Assembly: GCA_945901065.1 (NCBI GenBank)
Contig: CAMDKI010000012.1
Location: forward strand, 1 to 64,000
Source of the DNA: Chitinophaga pinensis
GTDB taxonomy: Bacteria; Bacteroidota; Bacteroidia; Chitinophagales; CAIOSU01
Length of the DNA: 64,000 nt
Reading direction: 5' to 3'
In this document: piece by piece, positions 9,706 through 16,819 of the stretch
Layout of the letters: each line of letters begins with the position of its first letter
How positions within the stretch are numbered: position 1 is the stretch's first letter
Notes under the pieces: generated by a model
What the model was told of the DNA's origin: nothing
The model's input: only the letters and a program-made list of their open reading frames with translations
Database searches by the model: none
Program-made: the position numbers and the translations under genes

Positions 9706-10440
9706 TTAGTCGTTCTGGCCGAATACACGTTTCAACAAGTCGCTAACCCTATGCAAAGGGTCTCTCCTTATCTTTTGCTCTTCCAATTTTACATAGTGGA
9801 ACAAACCATCCAGTGCTTTGCCGGTAGTGTAGTCGGCCAAGTCGGTATTGATGGACGGAGCATTAAGAAACGGAATAGGCACCACGTAAGTGTTGTAGTT
9901 GCTAGTAAGGGTGCTATAAGCCTGCTGTGCACCAACGGTTTGCAATGAGGTTTCGATATCGGGTTTGAAGGCTGTTTTGAGCGAGGTATATGTGCTAGTG
10001 CGTAAATAGATGGTAGCAGCCGAATCGCTACCATTCAAAATGCTCAAGGCATCGGTTATGGTAATGTTCGTAATGGCATCAATCAATATTGGGGTGGCCT
10101 TGGTAGCGGCATCTTCGGCAGCGCGGTTAAGTTTAAGCATCAACTCATTGGTAAGGGTAGTACCCAAACCGCCCGGTATGCGGTTAATGTAACTTTGGGC
10201 GGTTTCTACTTCGGGTGGCAGCAAAATACGGATGGCCAAGTTGCCATAGTAACCATCTTGTTGGCTGGCTTGATTTACCGAAGTATCGGATGATACCTTC
10301 AATGCCTCGCGCAAACCATCCGCTATTTCCGATTCGCTAATAGGTAGGTCAAAAGGCAATTCATCGCAAGAGGTGAAAACAAAAAGAGGTCCAAGTAGTA
10401 AAGCCGTTCCCAAAACAGCTAGTCGTAATTGCTTTAGCAT
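9706..10440 (-). CDS. DUF4197 domain lipoprotein
   Basis: 244 residues with a lipoprotein signal: hydrophobic stretch then FTSC, Cys at about residue 25. The mature part fits DUF4197 (EIADGLREALKVSSD, YYGNLAIRILLPPE, then an alpha-helical core ending GLFHYVKLEEQKIRRDP), a periplasmic family of unknown role common in Bacteroidota and Proteobacteria. It is probably anchored in the inner leaflet of the outer membrane. The gene lies between smpB upstream and the amidotransferase downstream on the same strand, without an obvious functional link. Confidence 0.85.
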   Translation of the reverse strand: MLKQLRLAVLGTALLLGPLFVFTSCDELPFDLPISESEIADGLREALKVSSDTSVNQASQQDGYYGNLAIRILLPPEVETAQSYINRIPGGLGTTLTNELMLKLNRAAEDAATKATPILIDAITNITITDALSILNGSDSAATIYLRTSTYTSLKTAFKPDIETSLQTVGAQQAYSTLTSNYNTYVVPIPFLNAPSINTDLADYTTGKALDGLFHYVKLEEQKIRRDPLHRVSDLLKRVFGQND

Positions 10441-10502
10441 AGTGGTTGATTTATTTCGGTACCGAAAGATACAAGAATAAGGCCAAATTTTGAATTGTTG
10501 AC

Positions 10503-10567
10503 GTACGAGGTACGATTTACGAATGGGTTCGAATGCAATCGTACTTCGTAAATCTGAAATCGTAAAT
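10503..10567. repeat. Heptad-periodic inverted repeat array 3 (GTACGAT / CGTAAAT type)
   Basis: The left arm reads GTACGAG, GTACGAT, TTACGAA (10503-10523). The right arm reads CGTACTT, CGTAAAT, CTGAAAT, CGTAAAT (10540-10567). GATTTACGAA (10514-10523) and TTCGTAAATC (10545-10554) are exact reverse complements. The array lies between the smpB stop (10571) and the DUF4197 start, both on the minus strand, and the right arm ends three bases from the smpB stop. Confidence 0.75.
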
Positions 10568-10570
10568 TAA

Positions 10571-11029
10571 TCAATACCGTTTCATCACCCTTTCAATCTC
10601 ACGCTTACTGTCTTTAGCTTTTATGCTGTCGCGTTTATCGTGGTTTTTTTTGCCTTTAGCTAGGCCAATTTCTATTTTAACGAAGCCTCTATCGCTCAAA
10701 AAAACCTTTAATGGCACAAGCGTAAGGCCTTTCTCTTTTATTTTCGAGCCCCAACGGACAATTTCTTTTTTGTTGAGCAACAGTTTTCGCGGGCGCAGAG
10801 GCTCATGGTTGTAATAGCTGCCGCGGCTATACTCGGTAATGTGCATATTGCGAATAAAGAGCTCATCGTCTTTGGTAACAATGCAAAAAGCCTCATTAAT
10901 ATTGGCTTTCCCCTCGCGAATCGATTTAATTTCGGTGCCTGTGAGCATAATACCAGCCGTTAGCTTGTCCAATATCTCGAAATCGAAATAAGCACGACGG
11001 TTACTGATATTTACATTCTGTTGCGACAT
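10571..11029 (-). CDS. smpB: SsrA-binding protein SmpB
   Basis: 152 residues, normal length. SmpB binds tmRNA and delivers it to stalled ribosomes for trans-translation. Seen: N-terminal NISNRRAYFDFEILD, the GTEIKSIREGKANINEAFC strand that contacts tmRNA, KEKGLTLVPLKVFLSDRG, and the basic C-terminal tail KKNHDKRDSIKAKDSKRE that enters the mRNA channel. The gene starts with ATG three bases after the thioesterase stop, so the two are an operon. No tmRNA gene is in the window. Confidence 0.97.
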   Translation of the reverse strand: MSQQNVNISNRRAYFDFEILDKLTAGIMLTGTEIKSIREGKANINEAFCIVTKDDELFIRNMHITEYSRGSYYNHEPLRPRKLLLNKKEIVRWGSKIKEKGLTLVPLKVFLSDRGFVKIEIGLAKGKKNHDKRDSIKAKDSKREIERVMKRY

Positions 11030-11032
11030 AGT

Positions 11033-11434
11033 TTATTCATCCTTCAAGCTGCCAAATAGTTGTTGCAGCCGTTCTTTCTTTAAAATTTTTTGCCCTTGCT
11101 CTCCTTGCGCTATCAATCTAGCGCCTACGCTGGCAGTGTAAGTGCAAACAATACTGTTGCCTTTTAGTTCCTTTATGGTAGTTACAAACGTTACCGTTTG
11201 GCCTACCAATGCGGGGCTTACATGCTCCACTTGTACAAATGTGCCAATACCTTCTTCGTCCGCTTCTTTCATCTCCAGCACAAATAGGCGACAAGCCCAT
11301 TCGGCATCTCTAGCTAATGCAAAGGTAGCATATACTGGGTGTACTTTTCCACTCTCAAATGCCGCCACATCGGCCTCGCTCACCATCTTCTGGTAAGTCT
11401 TGGTATCACCGATATGGAATTTGTCTAGTATCAA
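11033..11434 (-). CDS. Hotdog-fold thioesterase, FlK-like
   Basis: About 133 residues. The pattern HPVYATFALARDAEWACRL followed by VQVEHVSPALVGQTVTF and a C-terminal GARLIAQGEQGQKIL strand resembles the fluoroacetyl-CoA thioesterase-like (FlK) branch of hotdog thioesterases, which hydrolyse small acyl-CoAs. The frame extends to a TTG at 11455, but those codons are written in a heptad repeat array; the TTG at 11434 gives a better start. No ATG is available until residue 16 of that version, so the start is uncertain. It lies directly upstream of smpB. Confidence 0.75.
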   Translation of the reverse strand: MILDKFHIGDTKTYQKMVSEADVAAFESGKVHPVYATFALARDAEWACRLFVLEMKEADEEGIGTFVQVEHVSPALVGQTVTFVTTIKELKGNSIVCTYTASVGARLIAQGEQGQKILKKERLQQLFGSLKDE

Positions 11435-11574
11435 GTAGTGAGTATCAAGTAGCAAGACTTTTCAAATGTACGATGTAGGATGTACAAAGTACAATGTTTT
11501 TGATGCGAAATGCTTCATTGTATGCCAATTGCCTAATAACCAATAACTAATAACCCTTTAACCAATAACCAAGC
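11427..11574. repeat. Heptad-periodic arrays 4a-4c in the thioesterase/hppD gap
   Basis: Three tracts with the same 7-nt period but different words lie in one divergent gap. 4a (11427-11454) reads AGTATCA, AGTAGTG, AGTATCA, AGTAGCA and overlaps the possible 5' end of the thioesterase gene. 4b (11467-11494) reads TGTACGA, TGTAGGA, TGTACAA, AGTACAA. 4c (11533-11574) reads CTAATAA, CCAATAA, CTAATAA, CCCTTTA, ACCAATA. No clear facing arm is seen for 4c within the gap. Confidence 0.7.
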
Positions 11575-11653
11575 GCAATTTGCAATCGGGAATCGTATTT
11601 CGTAGCTTCGAGTTATGTAATTGAATGCCATTAATGATTAAATCCGCTATACT

Positions 11654-12790
11654 ATGTACAGTACATCCGCCATCAACGCTCCTAAAATAAACCCAACCGC
11701 CGAAGACTTTTTGCCCTTGAACGGTACCGATTATGTTGAGTTTTATGTAGGCAATGCCAAGCAATCGGCATACTATTATATCAATGCATTCGGTTTTCAA
11801 CCCTTGGCTTATGCTGGGTTAGAGACGGGCGTAAAAGATCGCGCATCGTATGTATTGCAGCAAGATAAGATACGAATAGTGCTAACTACAAGTCTGGTGG
11901 CCGATAGTGAGATAAGCAAGCACGTGCAACAGCATGGCGATGGGGTAAAAGTGGTGGCTTTGTGGGTAGATGATGCCCGCCTGTCGTTTGAAGAGACGGT
12001 AAAGCGTGGCGCTAAGCCTTTTATGGAGCCTCGCGAAGAGAGCGATGAGTATGGTAAGGTGGTGCGCAGCGGTATACATACTTATGGCGACACGGTGCAC
12101 CTATTTGTAGAACGGAAGGACTACAATGGCACCTTCATGCCTGGCTACAAAGTTTGGAATGCCCCATATAGCGCACCAGTAGTTGGCTTGAAATATATTG
12201 ACCACATGGTGGGCAACGTGGGTTGGAACGAAATGAACACTTGGATTAACTTCTATAAAGAGGTTATGGGCTTCGCACAGCTCATCAGTTTTGATGATAA
12301 GGACATCAGCACCGACTACACCGCTTTGATGAGTAAGGTAATGAGCAATGGCAATGGTCGCATCAAGTTCCCGATAAACGAGCCGGCAGAGGGTAAAAAG
12401 AAATCGCAAATTGAGGAATACCTTGATTTTTATGGCGGGCCGGGCGTGCAACACATAGCCGTGGCTACCGACGATATATTACACACCGTTACCGACCTTC
12501 GCAAGCGTGGGGTAGAGTTTTTGGTAGTGCCCGAAACCTACTATGAAGACTTAAAGAGCCGCATTGGCAATATTGACGAAAGCATTGAAGACCTGAAGCG
12601 CTTGAATATTTTAGTAGATAGAGACGACGAGGGATACCTGCTGCAGATATTCACTAAACCCGTTGAAGACCGCCCAACTGTGTTCTTTGAAATCATTCAG
12701 CGCAAAGGCGCTAAGTCGTTTGGCAAAGGCAACTTTAAAGCCTTGTTTGAAGCCATTGAGCGCGAGCAGGAGCTGAGGGGTACATTGTGA
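11654..12790 (+). CDS. hppD: 4-hydroxyphenylpyruvate dioxygenase
   Basis: 378 residues. The enzyme converts 4-hydroxyphenylpyruvate to homogentisate with Fe(II) and O2, the second step of tyrosine breakdown. Two vicinal-oxygen-chelate halves are visible; the C-terminal half carries the metal ligands His174 (YIDHMVGNV), His257 (GVQHIAVAT) and Glu336 (TVFFEIIQR). The family C-terminal helix motif SFGKGNFKALFEAIE is intact. Start ATG at 11654. It lies 1.3 kb from phhA on the same strand, with an ArsR-type regulator between them on the other strand, so Phe and Tyr use are encoded close together though not in one operon. Confidence 0.97.
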   Translation: MYSTSAINAPKINPTAEDFLPLNGTDYVEFYVGNAKQSAYYYINAFGFQPLAYAGLETGVKDRASYVLQQDKIRIVLTTSLVADSEISKHVQQHGDGVKVVALWVDDARLSFEETVKRGAKPFMEPREESDEYGKVVRSGIHTYGDTVHLFVERKDYNGTFMPGYKVWNAPYSAPVVGLKYIDHMVGNVGWNEMNTWINFYKEVMGFAQLISFDDKDISTDYTALMSKVMSNGNGRIKFPINEPAEGKKKSQIEEYLDFYGGPGVQHIAVATDDILHTVTDLRKRGVEFLVVPETYYEDLKSRIGNIDESIEDLKRLNILVDRDDEGYLLQIFTKPVEDRPTVFFEIIQRKGAKSFGKGNFKALFEAIEREQELRGTL

Positions 12791-12916
12791 GATAGACACA
12801 AGACACAAGACATAGTGTTTGCTTTTAAAATAGTTCGTTAAAAGCGAATTTGTTAGAAGCGGTAAAGAACTTTTCAATCCTTTAATTTCAATCTTGTGTT
12901 TTGCGTCTTGTGTCTC
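12788..12916. repeat. Heptad-periodic inverted repeat array 5 (GACACAA / CTTGTGT type)
   Basis: The left arm, from the hppD stop codon onward, reads TGAGATA, GACACAA, GACACAA, GACATAG (12788-12815). The right arm reads CTTGTGT, TTTGCGT, CTTGTGT, CTC (12893-12916). The arms are near reverse complements around a loop of about 77 nt. A conventional terminator follows at 12931. Confidence 0.75.
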
Positions 12917-12930
12917 GAAAAGGATGAAAT

Positions 12931-12964
12931 AACAAAGGCGACCTAAGGGGAGGTCGCCTTTGTT
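12931..12964. terminator. Bidirectional terminator between hppD and the ArsR-type gene
   Basis: A perfect 14-bp stem, arms 12931-12944 and 12951-12964, with a 6-nt loop (AAGGGG). The base-paired ends are AAC/GTT and AAA/TTT, giving short U-rich tails in both directions, as fits a convergent gene pair. Confidence 0.85.
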
Positions 12965-13010
12965 ATGCACATTAGTGCAAATGCTTAGGGTATACTTTTA
13001 AACCAGACTT

Positions 13011-13331
13011 TTATGCAGCTTGGTTTGCAGTATCCAATACTTCGGCAGCGTGTGCTACGAAGCTTTTAATGCTTTCTTCGTTTACGCTGTACCAAATAGT
13101 TTTGCCTTCACGCTCAGTGTTTACAAAACCTTCGTTGCGCAAGATAGCCAAGTGCTGTGATGCTACCGACTGCTCAATACGCAATTTCACGTAAATTTCA
13201 GTTACGTTCATGCGGTTACCGTTGTCGTTGATAAGCATCAAAACGCTTTGACGCAAAGGATGGTACAAGGCACGTACTTTAGACTTAACCCTGCTCAACA
13301 CTTCCATTTGTTCTTTATTCAAATAATTCAT
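13011..13331 (-). CDS. ArsR-family helix-turn-helix regulator
   Basis: 106 residues, a winged-HTH of the ArsR/SmtB type: VRALYHPLRQSVLMLI, then MNVTEIYVKLRIEQSVASQHLAILRNEGFVNTEREGKTIWYSV, which holds the recognition helix and wing. No ELCVCD-type metal-binding motif or other cysteine is present, so metal sensing is unlikely and the signal is unknown. It sits between hppD and phhA, so control of aromatic amino acid genes is a reasonable but unproven guess. Three direct repeats with 21-bp spacing lie upstream (13453-13503). Confidence 0.85.
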   Translation of the reverse strand: MNYLNKEQMEVLSRVKSKVRALYHPLRQSVLMLINDNGNRMNVTEIYVKLRIEQSVASQHLAILRNEGFVNTEREGKTIWYSVNEESIKSFVAHAAEVLDTANQAA

Positions 13332-13701
13332 GGCAGTAAAATTTTGTTTGTGATACTAATATTTACTAATCGGGGTAACAAGCTGTTTTAAACTTGCTCT
13401 TTCAATAATACAACGCAAAACTAATGCAGATATTCTCACAAAACCTTAACAATTCGTTGAACGGATTATAACAATCGTTGAACTAATGGTTACTTCCGTT
13501 AACGATTTTGTTAATCTTTAAAAGTGTTACATCAATTTCTAAAGCAAATATAGAATGGATAGTTTATTTGATTGATGTATTATCGGCAGACGTACCTAAA
13601 TCGCCGATGAATGGAATATATATCCCGACAAAAGCATTGTAAGTGTTTAAGCGTAGACGGAATGAGGATTGAAATATAGCTAATGATCCTGATATTTATA
13701 A
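13332..13701. other. AT-rich intergenic region upstream of the ArsR-type gene and the phhA leader
   Basis: About 370 bases without a gene. It holds the promoter of the minus-strand ArsR-type gene and presumably that of the phhA leader transcript, but no TAnnTTTG box could be placed with confidence. The only distinct structure is the 21-bp-spaced direct repeat set at 13453-13503. Confidence 0.5.
13453..13503. promoter_or_regulatory. Candidate operator: three direct repeats at 21-bp period
   Basis: TTCGTTGAAC (13453), ATCGTTGAAC (13474) and a looser TCCGTTAAC (13495) are spaced 21 bp apart, two helical turns, so they face one side of the DNA. They lie 120-170 bp upstream of the ArsR-type gene and about 200 bp upstream of the phhA leader peptides. 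Which gene they serve is not clear. Confidence 0.45.
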
Positions 13702-13785
13702 ATGAGAACCATTTTAGAAAAGATACAAAAAATTACCCCACAACACTTGTTTTGGCATAATTTTAGGAGTACTTTCACAACATGA
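13702..13785 (+). CDS. Candidate leader peptide 1 of phhA (27 residues, Phe/Trp/His-rich end)
   Basis: ATG at 13702, stop TGA at 13783. The last 13 codons include three Phe, one Trp and two His (HLFWHNFRSTFTT). Its stop overlaps the start of the second leader ORF (ATGA), the layout expected for translational coupling. It is too short for homology calls; the support is its position before a second Tyr-rich ORF and a terminator. Confidence 0.45.
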   Translation: MRTILEKIQKITPQHLFWHNFRSTFTT

Positions 13786-13844
13786 GCTTTACCAGCAATA
13801 TCTATTATCCAGCTTATTATGTGCCGCAGGTGCATAGGGGATAG
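13782..13844 (+). CDS. Candidate leader peptide 2 of phhA (20 residues, Tyr-rich)
   Basis: ATG at 13782, TAG at 13842. The peptide contains two tyrosine pairs (IYYPAYYV), encoded by TAT TAT at 13803-13808 and 13815-13820. Codons 13793-13806 can pair over 14 bp (two G-U) with 13840-13853, just past the stop codon, so ribosome position would decide whether this hairpin forms. A strong terminator follows 25 bases after the stop. This is the layout of a tyrosine-responsive attenuator for the downstream phenylalanine hydroxylase gene, whose product makes tyrosine. Confidence 0.55.
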   Translation: MSFTSNIYYPAYYVPQVHRG

Positions 13845-13853
13845 GTATTGCTG
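13793..13853 (+). promoter_or_regulatory. Leader hairpin overlapping Tyr codons of leader peptide 2
   Basis: The arms 13793-13806 and 13840-13853 form 14 consecutive pairs including two G-U. The 5' arm covers the first Tyr codon and the start of the second, and the 3' arm covers the stop codon. Translation of the leader would melt it. A short alternative pairing of GCAGGT (13826-13831) with GCCTGC (13872-13877, in the terminator 5' arm) is a weak antiterminator candidate. Confidence 0.45.
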
Positions 13854-13868
13854 CTATTATAAGATAGT

Positions 13869-13901
13869 AAGGCCTGCTCCCCACGGAGCAGGCCTTTTTT
13901 T
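13869..13901 (+). terminator. Intrinsic terminator in the phhA leader (attenuator)
   Basis: GC-rich stem with arms 13869-13880 and 13885-13896, a 4-nt loop (CCAC), and seven T residues at 13895-13901, of which the first two can also close the stem. It lies between a leader ORF and phhA on the same strand and no other plus-strand gene ends here, so it is best explained as a regulatory terminator. Confidence 0.8.
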
Positions 13902-13903
13902 AT

Positions 13904-14088
13904 TTGGTTATTGGTTACTAGTGGATAGGTATATTAGTTAATTGGTTGATTAAGATGTTAATGATAAATGGGACTAAAATTTAATACCCTTTAATCAATA
14001 ACAAGCAACCAATAAACCAGTATATCAATAACTTGTTAACCAATTGACCCGTTAGCCAATAACAAGTAACCAATAAACCAATAACCAA
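13904..14088. repeat. Heptad-periodic inverted repeat array 6 (TTGGTTA / AACCAAT type)
   Basis: The left arm (13904-13952) reads TTGGTTA, TTGGTTA, CTAGTGG, ATAGGTA, TATTAGT, TAATTGG, TTGATTA. The right side (13991-14088) is longer and contains a 24-nt direct duplication, 13996-14019 and 14057-14080, with one mismatch and a 61-bp offset. The right side ends one base before the phhA ATG, so the array is the 5' untranslated region of phhA. Confidence 0.75.
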
Positions 14089-14089
14089 C

Positions 14090-14821
14090 ATGAAACAGCA
14101 GTATAAGCTTTACACCGCCGAAAACCACGAAGTGTGGTCAATCCTTTTCAATAAGCAAATGGTGAACTTGAAAGGTAGGGCCAACGCTGCTTATATGGAG
14201 GGCATTGAGCTGGCTGGCTTTGAGCCCGACCGGATACCTAAATTTAGCGAGGTGAACGAACGCCTGGCCAAACTTACCGGCTGGAGCATATATGAAGTGC
14301 CGGGCATTGTAGCCGACGACCATTTTTTTGAACTATTAGCCGAGAAGAAATTCCCGGCAACTACCTGGATTCGCAAAATGAGCGAGCTGGAGTACTTGGA
14401 GGAGCCCGATATGTTTCACGATGTATTTGGGCATGTACCGTTGTTGGTAAATCAACCTTACGTAGACTTTTTGCAAGGCATAAGCCGTATAGCACTTAAG
14501 CACATCAAAAACCCATGGGCAGTAGAACTGATGAGCCGCTTGTACTGGTTTACCATTGAGTTTGGCCTGATTAAAGAGCAAAACCATACGGAGATATACG
14601 GGGCGGGTATTTTATCGTCCATTGGCGAGTCGGTATATTCGTTAGAGTCGCCGTTGCCTGCGCGCAAGCCTTTCGACATACAAGCCATTTTCGATAGCCC
14701 GTACATTAAAGAGAAGTTTCAAGTAGAGTACTACATTATCGACTCGTTTGAGCAGCTATACCACAGTATAGATGCTATTGAGGTGCAGTTGGAAGTGGCA
14801 TTGGCGAAGGTAGAACGTTAG
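14090..14821 (+). CDS. phhA: Phenylalanine 4-monooxygenase
   Basis: 243 residues, a monofunctional bacterial aromatic amino acid hydroxylase of normal length. It makes tyrosine from phenylalanine using pterin, Fe(II) and O2. The iron ligands are His110 and His115 in FHDVFGHVPLL and Glu157 in YWFTIEFGL. No ACT regulatory domain is present, so allosteric control like that of the animal enzyme is absent; a transcriptional attenuator upstream may control it instead. The stop is three bases from the stop of the convergent alkane monooxygenase gene. The pathway neighbour hppD lies 1.3 kb upstream. Confidence 0.96.
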   Translation: MKQQYKLYTAENHEVWSILFNKQMVNLKGRANAAYMEGIELAGFEPDRIPKFSEVNERLAKLTGWSIYEVPGIVADDHFFELLAEKKFPATTWIRKMSELEYLEEPDMFHDVFGHVPLLVNQPYVDFLQGISRIALKHIKNPWAVELMSRLYWFTIEFGLIKEQNHTEIYGAGILSSIGESVYSLESPLPARKPFDIQAIFDSPYIKEKFQVEYYIIDSFEQLYHSIDAIEVQLEVALAKVER

Positions 14822-14824
14822 TTT

Positions 14825-15937
14825 TTACGCTGTTGCCATGCCGCCATAATCCTTTTTAATCTCTGGGTGGGCACCTTTTTCAATTTTGGCAATTTTGGGG
14901 TGCATATAGGCAAACCACAATGGTGGAATAAACGATAGCACTATCGCCGCTGGGTAACCTATAGGCAACTGTGGGCTATCCTCGAAATGACGCAATACTT
15001 GGTATTTGCGACCAGCAAGATAGTGGTGATCGCTATGGCGGGTAAGGTCGTATAGCATGATGCGGCCAAATGTATGGTCGCTGTTCCAGCTATGCCAAGG
15101 CATACACTTTTCGTATCGTCCTGGTGCCACTTCTTTGCGGCGCAAACCATAGTGCTCAATGTAGTTTACCGACTCAAGCAAAAAGTAACCCCCAGCCGCT
15201 GCGCCAACAAAAGCTAGCGCTCCAATGCCTCCGAAAATGAAATATACGGCTGCAACGGCAGCTATTTCGTAAACATGAAAACGCACCATCTCGTTGCTCC
15301 AACCAAAAAGGAAACTATTGTCTTTGCGCAATCGGTCAAACTCCAGTTTCCAGGCACCTATGTAGCCGAAGATGATGGATCGGGGAATGAAAAAGTAAAT
15401 GGGCTCTCCGTAGCGAGATGAGGCAGGGTCTTCGTCGGTAGCTACATTCTTGTGGTGGCCACGGTTGTGCTCAATGTAAAACTGCATGTAAAGGCTGCTC
15501 AACAGCAAAGCTTTGGCCATCCATTGCTCGTACCATTTGCGGCGGTGGCCCAGCTCGTGCGCTACATTTATACCTAATATGCCACAGCACATGCCTGCGC
15601 TAACAATCATGCCCACTATTTCGTACGTCTCCAGGTCGCCACCCGCTACCCTGAAGAGCATATAAATAATAACGCCCCATTGTATGGGTACATTTATGTA
15701 CAGCATGGCATCAAAAATCCATTTCCCTTTGGCAGTTTCTTCTTCTTTTTTAGTGAAATTGACGTCGGTGCCTGTAAAGAAAAACTCCAGAATAGGAATG
15801 AGTACAAACATAATGAACGGGGTAAGAAACGAAACTATACCCCCAAAATATATAGCCACAACAGCTGACGCTGGGGCCAAATAACCTAGCGCATACTTCA
15901 TGTCGCGCCATTGAATTGATGATGTGTAAGTACTCAT
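14825..15937 (-). CDS. alkB: AlkB-type alkane 1-monooxygenase / membrane fatty acid hydroxylase
   Basis: 370 residues, an integral-membrane di-iron enzyme. All histidine boxes of the AlkB family are visible: HELGHRR (127-133), EHNRGHHKNVATDEDPASS (156-174), the family signature NYIEHYGL (258-265) and RHSDHH (300-305). Several transmembrane helices precede the first box. AlkB hydroxylates medium-chain n-alkanes with electrons from rubredoxin; none is encoded nearby. The divergent TetR gene and shared palindrome suggest local repression. Substrate range (alkane or fatty acyl) is inferred from the family only. Confidence 0.92.
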   Translation of the reverse strand: MSTYTSSIQWRDMKYALGYLAPASAVVAIYFGGIVSFLTPFIMFVLIPILEFFFTGTDVNFTKKEEETAKGKWIFDAMLYINVPIQWGVIIYMLFRVAGGDLETYEIVGMIVSAGMCCGILGINVAHELGHRRKWYEQWMAKALLLSSLYMQFYIEHNRGHHKNVATDEDPASSRYGEPIYFFIPRSIIFGYIGAWKLEFDRLRKDNSFLFGWSNEMVRFHVYEIAAVAAVYFIFGGIGALAFVGAAAGGYFLLESVNYIEHYGLRRKEVAPGRYEKCMPWHSWNSDHTFGRIMLYDLTRHSDHHYLAGRKYQVLRHFEDSPQLPIGYPAAIVLSFIPPLWFAYMHPKIAKIEKGAHPEIKKDYGGMATA

Positions 15938-15954
15938 AGCAGGAGCATTTTAAC

Positions 15955-15962
15955 CAAATATA
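15955..15962 (-). promoter_or_regulatory. -7 promoter box of alkB
   Basis: On the minus strand the sequence is TATATTTG, an exact fit to the Bacteroidota TAnnTTTG box, 18 bases upstream of the alkB ATG. The expected -33 region falls on the palindrome arm at 15980-15989. Confidence 0.6.
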
Positions 15963-15979
15963 GGAAATTGTTTTTTAAA

Positions 15980-16009
15980 AGTAAACTATAAACATTAAAA
16001 TAGTTTACT
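15980..16009. promoter_or_regulatory. Candidate TetR operator palindrome between alkB and the TetR gene
   Basis: Perfect inverted repeat AGTAAACTAT (15980-15989) / ATAGTTTACT (16000-16009), 10-bp arms and 10-bp spacer. It overlaps the -33 region of alkB and lies about where the -33 region of the divergent TetR gene would be (possible -7 CAACTTTG at 16020-16027). One bound repressor could shut both promoters. Confidence 0.65.
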
Positions 16010-16030
16010 AGATTGTGTTCAACTTTGTAC

Positions 16031-16050
16031 GAGATGCTTTGGGGCATCTC
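16031..16050 (+). promoter_or_regulatory. Stem-loop in the 5' untranslated region of the TetR gene
   Basis: GAGATGC (16031-16037) and GCATCTC (16044-16050) form a perfect 7-bp stem with a 6-nt loop, 17 bases before the GTG start. It might influence translation or serve as a second binding site; there is no U-tract. Confidence 0.4.
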
Positions 16051-16066
16051 ATAAATTGGCACAGTA

Positions 16067-16729
16067 GTGGGACGAAAACCAGTAGTTAAAGAGCGTATTG
16101 ACAATCCTTCCCAAAAAGAGGAGTGGGTTAGAGTACTTTTGCCTATATATATCAAAAATGGTTTGAAGAAACTTTCCATGAACCAAGTGGCTACCCAGCT
16201 AAATATAAGTAAAGCTACACTTTACAAGCATTTTAGCAGTCGCGAAGAGATAATAGAGATGGCTTTAGTGGTGAAGCTAAACGATATAGGCTCATTTAAG
16301 GAAATGTTGTTTGACGAAACCCAGCCTTATATTGACCGGTACTTTAATTCCATCCATTTGTTTTTTGCCGAAATTTCGGGCATATCAACCGAGTTTTTAT
16401 TGGATTTAAAGAACCTATATCCCGAAATTTGGAAACGGGTTGAGTTTTTTAGAGAGTATGCCGCCACTATGCTCAAGGCATTTTACAGCAGAGGTATTGA
16501 TGGTGGGGTGTTTAACGACATTGATCCTGCAATACTGGTGCTAAACGACAAAATGTTTTTTGACGCCATATCGGAGCCAGAATTTTTGATGCAAAACGGG
16601 CTGAGTTTGCAAAAAGCGTTTCGCGATTATTTTACCTTGCGCACACAAGGTTTGTTTAAGCAAAGTGTACCCGACTTAACCAAAAAAATAGACAATTTTA
16701 TAGGAGTGGTAATGGATTCGAAAGATTAG
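16067..16729 (+). CDS. TetR/AcrR family transcriptional regulator
   Basis: 220 residues. The N-terminal HTH is visible in YIKNGLKKLSMNQVATQLNI followed by SKATLYKHFSSREEIIEMAL. The C-terminal ligand domain is divergent and has no recognised signature. Start GTG at 16067; no ATG lies near. The gene is divergent from alkB with a perfect 10-bp-arm palindrome in between, so it most likely represses alkB and itself. The inducer would be expected to be hydrophobic (alkane, alcohol or fatty acid), which is inference. Confidence 0.88.
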   Translation: MGRKPVVKERIDNPSQKEEWVRVLLPIYIKNGLKKLSMNQVATQLNISKATLYKHFSSREEIIEMALVVKLNDIGSFKEMLFDETQPYIDRYFNSIHLFFAEISGISTEFLLDLKNLYPEIWKRVEFFREYAATMLKAFYSRGIDGGVFNDIDPAILVLNDKMFFDAISEPEFLMQNGLSLQKAFRDYFTLRTQGLFKQSVPDLTKKIDNFIGVVMDSKD

Positions 16730-16819
16730 ATATTGTTTTATGTATCAACTTTCTTAATTTACCCAACATATCATTATAGGTTGTGTATATTTAGTTATCT
16801 AAAATTGTATTGTGCTGCC

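Noticed and set aside
13904..14088. Array 6 examined as a possible CRISPR array
   Set aside because: The unit is 7 nt and degenerate, with no spacer-repeat structure.
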